From positions 76,354-140,353 of the forward strand of contig CAJUMS010000001.1 in assembly GCA_910587465.1 (NCBI GenBank): a DNA stretch of 64,000 nt, read 5' to 3'. Positions 60,301-64,000 of the stretch are shown in pieces. The stretch is from an uncultured Oscillospiraceae bacterium. GTDB lineage: Bacteria > Bacillota > Clostridia > Oscillospirales > Ruminococcaceae. The notes beneath the pieces are model-generated. The model was not told the origin of the DNA. It ran no database searches and was given only the letters and a program-made list of their open reading frames with translations. Each line of letters begins with the position of its first letter. The stretch's first letter is position 1. Made by a program: the position numbers and the translations under genes.

Positions 60301-60773
60301 TGTATGAGAGACAGCACACCTCGAAAAACGGCGGGCTCATGTCCTACGCAACTTTTGAGGACAGCTCGGGAGCGATAGAGGGCGTGGTGTTCCCGAAGGT
60401 GTACGGCAGACTTGAACGCTTTACCGAGGGAACGGTATATTCGGTGCGCGGAAAAATTTCCCTTAAGGACGACAAGCTGAGCTTCTATGTTGACGCGGCA
60501 GTTCCCGCGACAAGGATACCCGAGGGTCAGCGGAAGATACTCTACGTCAATCTTCCCTCGGAGGATGACAGCAGACTCGGCGCGATACGGGATATGCTGA
60601 TGTCGTACAGGGGTATGTCTGCGGCAAGGATATGCTTCGGCAGTACGCGGACTGTAAATCCCGTGGGCGGTCTGCGCGGCGTGCGCATAAGCACAGCACT
60701 CGTAGGAAGGCTGAAAAAGCTTTGCGGCGAGGAAAATGTAAAGATAGGCTTTTTAAACAGAAAACAGCTGTAA
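57375..60773 (+). CDS. dnaE: DNA polymerase III alpha subunit (DnaE)
   Basis: The 1132-residue polymerase has a PHP domain at the start (HLNVHTAYSLLDG) and the polymerase core GPGRGSGAGSLCAYCMGITD with the catalytic Asp pair in PDFDIDFCNERR. The RADLVRRAMSKKK region, a helix-hairpin-helix and an OB domain follow (near residues 960-1060). In Firmicutes DnaE extends RNA primers before handing over to PolC. GGAGG (57365-57369) is 5 bases from ATG 57375; a GTG at 57369 overlaps the site. It runs to a stop 170 bp before pfkA. Confidence 0.96.
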   Translation: MGDFVHLNVHTAYSLLDGACRIDELVKRAKELGQNALAITDNSALYGAIDFCDACAEHGIKPIIGCEVSIAEDSRRSPNRVYEPYRLTLLCEDTTGYKNLCRLITEQEPNGIDGGYVTDKECLERYGGGLLALSGAENGEIGSLLSDNRTDDALKAAEWYKKVFGGNFYLELSNHDTASEARLCTLLREFSKRTGIPVCPTNNVHYVEKSGSYAQRVLQCIGQNKRLSEPNSRALPTEEYYLKSAEEMSRFFTAEELALTGEIAARCNVELEFGVAKLPLFTKDGVSDNAEYFVRLCNKGAEKRYGTVTPEIRKRLDYELEIIKKMGFVDYFLIVWDFVRYAKTQDIPVGPGRGSGAGSLCAYCMGITDIDPLRFNLLFERFLNPERVSMPDFDIDFCNERRGEVIEYVRRRYGSDYVAQIVAFDTLKAKGAIRDAGRVMGIAAQEVNMAAKAVSSPFTTLAEELDRGELKRLYDTDREIKRLVDVARQIEGFPRHTTVHAAGVVITRDPVTKYVPLSYEDGALTTQYTMTALERLGLLKMDFLGLRNLTVIKKTCDLIKKTDPDFDIRKIDENDPEVYKMLGNGGTAGVFQFESAGITSVLSRLQPKSLEDLTAALALYRPGPMSSIPTYIENRHKNPEEIVYKHPLLKDILSVTYGCIVYQEQVMQICRVVGGYSYGRADLVRRAMSKKKHSAMERERSAFIYGTESNCGAVANGVPENVANEIFDEMAVFASYAFNKSHAAAYAAVAYQTAYLKHYYNLAYMAELISSIGDWTGKVNEYISDMVNGGARLLPPDINKSFYSFTVEDTAMRYGFAAVKNLGRGFVGAMIKERENGLFTSAADFAVRMADKDNNRRYMEALTYCGAFDVIEPNRRRVIMGLNALLDYASRECSRRESGQLDLFELDNETAEFTLPETDDFTRSKRLAMEKEYLGRYVSGHPADDFLDRAPENCMFIADAAMLNSGAEVSIMAMCLYERQHTSKNGGLMSYATFEDSSGAIEGVVFPKVYGRLERFTEGTVYSVRGKISLKDDKLSFYVDAAVPATRIPEGQRKILYVNLPSEDDSRLGAIRDMLMSYRGMSAARICFGSTRTVNPVGGLRGVRISTALVGRLKKLCGEENVKIGFLNRKQL

Positions 60774-60839
60774 AAAAGGCGAAATTTGTTAAAAAGCACA
60801 TATTATTTTTGCGTAACGTGATAAGTTGGCAAAATGCGC

Positions 60840-60868
60840 TTGACGAAAACGCGCGCTTGTAGTAAAAT
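60840..60868 (+). promoter_or_regulatory. SigmaA promoter of pfkA
   Basis: TTGACG (60840-60845), 17 bp, TAAAAT (60863-60868). The leader carries two hairpins, GGAC/GTCC near 60888-60900 and TTTTGGC/GCCAAAA near 60910-60926. Confidence 0.65.
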
Positions 60869-60945
60869 AGAATTTGGAATAAAATCGGACATAACGTCCG
60901 GAGAATATATTTTGGCATTGCCAAAATCGGTAAGGAGAGACTACT

Positions 60946-61908
60946 ATGAAAAAGAGAATCGGCGTATTGACAAGCGGCGGCGACGCCCCCGGCATGAACG
61001 CGGCTGTCCGTGCAGTTACAAGAACGGCGCTTTACAAGGGCTTTGAGGTGATCGGCATACAGCGCGGCTACAACGGCTTACTCAACCGCGAGTTCGTTCA
61101 GCTTGACGTGCGCGCGGTATCCGATATTATCCAGCGCGGCGGTACTATGATCTACACAGCGCGCTGCCCCGAATTCAAGGAGTGGGAAAATATCGAAAAG
61201 GCTAAACAGATCTGCGAGGATAAGGGAATGTGCGGTATCGTCGTTATCGGCGGCGACGGCTCGTTCAGAGGCGCCGCGGATCTGTCAAAGGCGGGAATCC
61301 CCTGCGTAGGTATCCCCGGGACTATCGACAACGATATCCAGTGTACCGAGTACACTATCGGCTACGATACCGCACTCAATACAGTTGTTGATCTGGTAGA
61401 CAAGCTGCGCGACACAAGCCATTCGCACGAGCGCTGCTCCGTTGTCGAGGTAATGGGCAGACACGCGGGTCATATCGCGCTGAACGCGGGTATCGCCTGC
61501 GGAGCTACTGCGGTTCTCGTTCCCGAGGTGGAGTGTGATCTCGGCAAGGTGGTCCAGCGTATAAAAGAGGTTCGCGCGGATGGCAAGAAGCATATCATCA
61601 TCATCGTTGCCGAGGGTATCGGCGGCACAGAGCAGATTGCGGAACAGATAGAGAAAGAGACCGGTATCGAGTCCAGAGCGACTATTCTCGGTCACGTTCA
61701 GCGCGGCGGTTCACCGACGCTTCGCGACAGAGTTCTGGCGTCCGAAATGGGTTATTATGCGGTTGAACTGCTCGAACAGGGTATCGGAAACCGAGTAGTG
61801 GGACGTAAAGACGGCAAGGTTTACGACGTTGACATTCAGGAAGCGCTTGCTATGCAGAAGCCCTTTGATGAGCGCCTGTACAGAATTCTTAACGAAATCA
61901 ACTTCTGA
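60946..61908 (+). CDS. pfkA: 6-phosphofructokinase
   Basis: PfkA phosphorylates fructose-6-phosphate to the 1,6-bisphosphate, the committed step of glycolysis. The 320-residue protein has TSGGDAPGMNAAVRA, GGDGSFRGA (ATP-type pattern), GIPGTIDNDI (catalytic TIDND) and VVEVMGRHAG. Length and motifs match the tetrameric ATP-dependent enzyme. AAGGAGAGACTACT precedes the ATG. Two leader hairpins could influence expression. Confidence 0.97.
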   Translation: MKKRIGVLTSGGDAPGMNAAVRAVTRTALYKGFEVIGIQRGYNGLLNREFVQLDVRAVSDIIQRGGTMIYTARCPEFKEWENIEKAKQICEDKGMCGIVVIGGDGSFRGAADLSKAGIPCVGIPGTIDNDIQCTEYTIGYDTALNTVVDLVDKLRDTSHSHERCSVVEVMGRHAGHIALNAGIACGATAVLVPEVECDLGKVVQRIKEVRADGKKHIIIIVAEGIGGTEQIAEQIEKETGIESRATILGHVQRGGSPTLRDRVLASEMGYYAVELLEQGIGNRVVGRKDGKVYDVDIQEALAMQKPFDERLYRILNEINF

Positions 61909-61930
61909 TATATTTTCGGGGTAACATTAC

Positions 61931-62037
61931 ACAGAGTAGAATACCGCGCGTTAAGTGCCGACCGAACGGAGAGTTGTCGGGCGGACGAAAATCCTTATTG
62001 CAATAGGGGTTGCGGTGCGATATTCGCATCTCGCTGT
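61931..62037 (+). promoter_or_regulatory. Tetrahydrofolate (THF-I) riboswitch
   Basis: The sequence contains the conserved THF aptamer elements AGAGTAGA (61933-61940) and GCGTTAAGTG (61949-61958), an arm with GAGAGTTGTCGG, then TGCGGTGCG and GCATCTCGCTGT at the 3' side. The outer P1 stem pairs ACAG (61931-61934) with CTGT (62034-62037). It precedes a folate-type ECF S component, the most common target of this riboswitch. Regulation of translation initiation is likely, because the ribosome site is about 65 bases downstream. Confidence 0.85.
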
Positions 62038-62116
62038 ACATAAATTGAATAACACAAAGCCATTTGATTATTCTTTTATATATAGCGGAAAAGTCGTATT
62101 ATGGGAGGATAATCTG

Positions 62117-62749
62117 ATGGCTTTTTTTGCTAACTTTAAAAAATCGGCGCTGGAGCTTAAAAACCTGCGCTGCCTGTGCGTTACGGCAATTTTGATTGCG
62201 CTTGACCTGGCGCTGAAATCGGTAACGATAAACCTGCCTTTCGGGAAGATAAGTGTGGCATTCCTCGCTATCGCTGCGATAGGAATGCTGTTTGGTCCCA
62301 CGGTTGCGTTCTTGGCCGGTGGCATAACGGATATTCTGGGAATGTTTATCGCACAACAAATGGACGCATTTAATCCTATCTTTACGCTGGTGGAGATGAC
62401 GGGCGGTCTGCTGTATGGCTTGTTTCTTTATGACTTCACGGTGATAAAGCCGGATTTTTCGGGCGGAAAGGCGTTTTTTAAGTCGATTGGTGCAAACTGG
62501 AGTTCTTTTTTGAGGATAGTTCTGGCGAAGTTCACGGTGATCGTTGTCTGCAATCTGATCATGAATACCTCGTTTCAGGTCATCACGGGCTACATTGCGC
62601 CCGAGGTATTCTGGGTGAAGCTGTGGGCAAGAGTGGGAACTAACTTCATAAAAATGCCGTTCGACATTCTTCTGCTACTACTGACTATGTACCCTATAAA
62701 GACGGCATATGAAAGAGTGTTTAAAATGAGAAAAATTACTGATAATTAA
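62117..62749 (+). CDS. folT: Folate-family ECF transporter S component
   Basis: This 210-residue protein has about six TM segments and the S-component N-terminal pattern (LRCLCVTAILIALDLALKS). It also has SVAFLAIAAIGMLFGPTVAF and AGGITDILGMF, typical of the folate family. It binds folate and uses a shared EcfAAT module encoded elsewhere. ATG 62117 follows GGGAGGATAATCTG; a frame from 61955 runs through the riboswitch and is rejected. The THF riboswitch upstream fits folate uptake regulated by folate level. Confidence 0.92.
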   Translation: MAFFANFKKSALELKNLRCLCVTAILIALDLALKSVTINLPFGKISVAFLAIAAIGMLFGPTVAFLAGGITDILGMFIAQQMDAFNPIFTLVEMTGGLLYGLFLYDFTVIKPDFSGGKAFFKSIGANWSSFLRIVLAKFTVIVVCNLIMNTSFQVITGYIAPEVFWVKLWARVGTNFIKMPFDILLLLLTMYPIKTAYERVFKMRKITDN

Positions 62750-62763
62750 GAAAGGCTTTTGCA

Positions 62764-63567
62764 ATGACAAAATTGGGATTTATCGGCGTTGGCAATATGG
62801 GCGGCGCGATTATCAAGGGCATCAACGGAAAACTTGGCAATACGGCGGTTTTCGCCTACGATCAAAACCCCGACAAGCTGAAGGACCTGCGCTTCGTGGG
62901 AGCTACCGCTGCTTCGAGCGCGTTTGAGCTGGCAAAAAAGTGCGATTATATTCTGCTTGCGGTAAAGCCTCAGCAGCTCGACGAGGTGCTTGCGGAGGTC
63001 AAGAGCGCAGCTAACGAGAGCTTGGTAATAATCTCCATCTGTGCGGGGATCTCCGCCGAATATATATGCGAGCGCACTTTTGCAAACGCTAAGGTAGTGC
63101 TTGTAATGCCAAACACCCCGATGATGCTCGGCGTGGGTGCGTCCGCAATGAGCCATGACGACAAGGTGTCAGACGCAGAATTCGCGTTCGCGCGGAAGAT
63201 AATCGGCTCATGCGGTATAACCGAGGTAATTCCCGCAGATAAAATGAAAGAAGTCATCGCGATAAACGGCAGCTCTCCCGCATTTATTTATGTGTACGCA
63301 AAGGGCTTTGTGCAATATGCACAAAGCATCGGCATCGACCCCGATGTGGCTCTGAGACTGTTCGCGCAGTCACTGATCGGCTCGGCTAAGATGATGACGG
63401 AAAGCGGAATGACGGTCGACGAACTGATTAGGCAGGTGTCTTCACCCGGCGGTACTACTCTTGCGGGGCTGGAGGTCCTCGAGCGTTCAGGGATCGTCCA
63501 CATAGCTATCAACGCCTGCGAAGCCTGCACCAAGAGAGCGTATGAACTGGGGCAAGCGTCGAAATAG
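62764..63567 (+). CDS. proC: Pyrroline-5-carboxylate reductase
   Basis: ProC makes proline from pyrroline-5-carboxylate using NAD(P)H. The 267-residue protein has the dinucleotide loop GFIGVGNMGGAII, the conserved LVMPNTPMMLGVG and the C-terminal VSSPGGTTLAGLEVLE signature that lines the active site. GAAAGGCTTTTGCA precedes the ATG, 14 bp after folT. Length matches the family. Confidence 0.96.
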   Translation: MTKLGFIGVGNMGGAIIKGINGKLGNTAVFAYDQNPDKLKDLRFVGATAASSAFELAKKCDYILLAVKPQQLDEVLAEVKSAANESLVIISICAGISAEYICERTFANAKVVLVMPNTPMMLGVGASAMSHDDKVSDAEFAFARKIIGSCGITEVIPADKMKEVIAINGSSPAFIYVYAKGFVQYAQSIGIDPDVALRLFAQSLIGSAKMMTESGMTVDELIRQVSSPGGTTLAGLEVLERSGIVHIAINACEACTKRAYELGQASK

Positions 63568-63570
63568 GCG

Positions 63571-63605
63571 GCGATGGCGTGTGAAGCGAAACGCCATGGA
63601 GTCAT
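63571..63605 (+). terminator. Possible terminator-like hairpin after proC
   Basis: ATGGCGT and ACGCCAT pair around a 10-base loop just after the proC stop, and ACGCCATGG is repeated directly about 20 bases later. No T-run follows, so it is only a stem. Confidence 0.35.
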
Positions 63606-63676
63606 TGACGCCATGGCAGTTCAGACGCTTTGTGTTCACTCGGCATGAAACTTGCTATTAAACTAAGGAGGACTTT

Positions 63677-64000
63677 ATGGTAGTAATCGAAATGGAAAAC
63701 GGCAAGGAAATCAGACTGGAGCTTTACCCCGAAAAAGCGCCTGTTACGGTAGAGAATTTTCTCAAGTTGGTGAATAACAGATTTTATGACGGTTTGATTT
63801 TTCACCGCGTAATCAGCGGGTTTATGATACAAGGCGGCGACCCTACGGGCACAGGCTCGGGCGGCGCTAAAGAGAAGATCAAGGGCGAATTCTTGGCAAA
63901 CGGTGTGGCAAACGATATCAAGCACGAGCGCGGCGTTATTTCGATGGCGCGCAGCAGAGCCAACGATTCGGCGTCAAGCCAGTTCTTTATCATGCATAAT
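63677..64000 (+). CDS. Peptidyl-prolyl cis-trans isomerase (cyclophilin), 3' end cut off
   Basis: The open frame starts at ATG 63677 (preceded by AAGGAGGACTTT) and runs off the window edge after 108 codons. It reads APVTVENFLKLV, then FHRVISGFMIQGGDPTGTGS, the cyclophilin active-site segment (FHR, MIQGGD), and later GVISMARSRANDSASSQFFI, which carries the second substrate-pocket set (MAR, SQFFI). It catalyses proline isomerisation during protein folding. No signal peptide, so it is cytosolic. The last third is outside the window. Confidence 0.95.
   Translation, partial: MVVIEMENGKEIRLELYPEKAPVTVENFLKLVNNRFYDGLIFHRVISGFMIQGGDPTGTGSGGAKEKIKGEFLANGVANDIKHERGVISMARSRANDSASSQFFIMHN

Noticed and set aside
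61955..62116. N-terminal extension of the folate transporter
   Set aside because: It runs through the THF riboswitch; ATG 62117 has its own ribosome site.

Overview
The window looks like chromosome of a spore-forming, Gram-positive anaerobe of the Clostridia, most likely a Ruminococcus-like member of the Oscillospiraceae. The reasons are a cellobiose 2-epimerase very like that of Ruminococcus albus, dipicolinate synthase genes (dpaA, dpaB), a SpoIIQ-like protein, strong AGGAGG ribosome-binding sites, textbook TTGACA-17-TATAAT promoters, a tetrahydrofolate riboswitch on an ECF folate transporter, and Rnf-type membrane proteins. I saw no rRNA, tRNA, CRISPR array, insertion sequence or prophage.

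Layout. 1-1.9 kb: ffh, rpsP, khpA and a small ferredoxin-thioredoxin-reductase-like protein. 1.9-3.7 kb: a MerR regulator and a GyrI-like protein driven by near-identical MerR-type promoters. 3.7-7.6 kb (minus): cellobiose 2-epimerase and secA. 7.8-12.9 kb: transglutaminase-like lipoprotein, chemoreceptor, small exported protein. 13.0-18.8 kb: a type II fatty-acid/polyketide-like operon (acyltransferase, ACP, a fused ketosynthase plus chain-length-factor-like protein, ketoreductase, dehydratase, phosphopantetheinyl transferase, flavoprotein). 18.9-22.8 kb (minus): dpaB, dpaA, GH25 lysozyme, SpoIIQ-like peptidase. 23.1-27.4 kb: EAL-HDOD protein, FkbM methyltransferase, hypothetical genes and two tandem small paralogs. 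27.5-31.8 kb: a GntR-led ABC transporter operon with small membrane proteins and a TraB-like lipoprotein. 31.9-33.6 kb: a degenerate acyltransferase, an ACP-like protein without its serine, and a patatin. 33.7-37.9 kb: ECF sigma factor and its membrane partner, MarR-flavodoxin, guaB. 38.4-44.2 kb: phosphodiesterase, ribulose-phosphate epimerase, Rnf-like D-E-A proteins, a glycosidase-like protein and yajC. 44.2-48.7 kb: TetR regulator, BioY, AEC transporter, a candidate small RNA and an ABC exporter. 48.8-64 kb: mostly core genes (HAD phosphatase, purD, an rRNA methyltransferase, TgpA-like and DUF58 proteins, pgi, rpmF, dnaE, pfkA, folT, proC, cyclophilin).

Three gene sets stand out. The first is the 13-19 kb lipid/polyene-like operon, in which an active ketosynthase is fused to a copy that has lost all three catalytic residues. 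The second is the 31.9-33.6 kb trio, which pairs an acyltransferase-like protein and a carrier-like protein, both lacking their catalytic or attachment residues, with an intact patatin lipase. The third is the 40.2-42.5 kb RnfD-E-A-like module, which has no RnfB, C or G beside it and lacks three of the four iron-sulfur cysteines of RnfA/RnfE. Functions assigned to these sets are inference from motifs and gene order.
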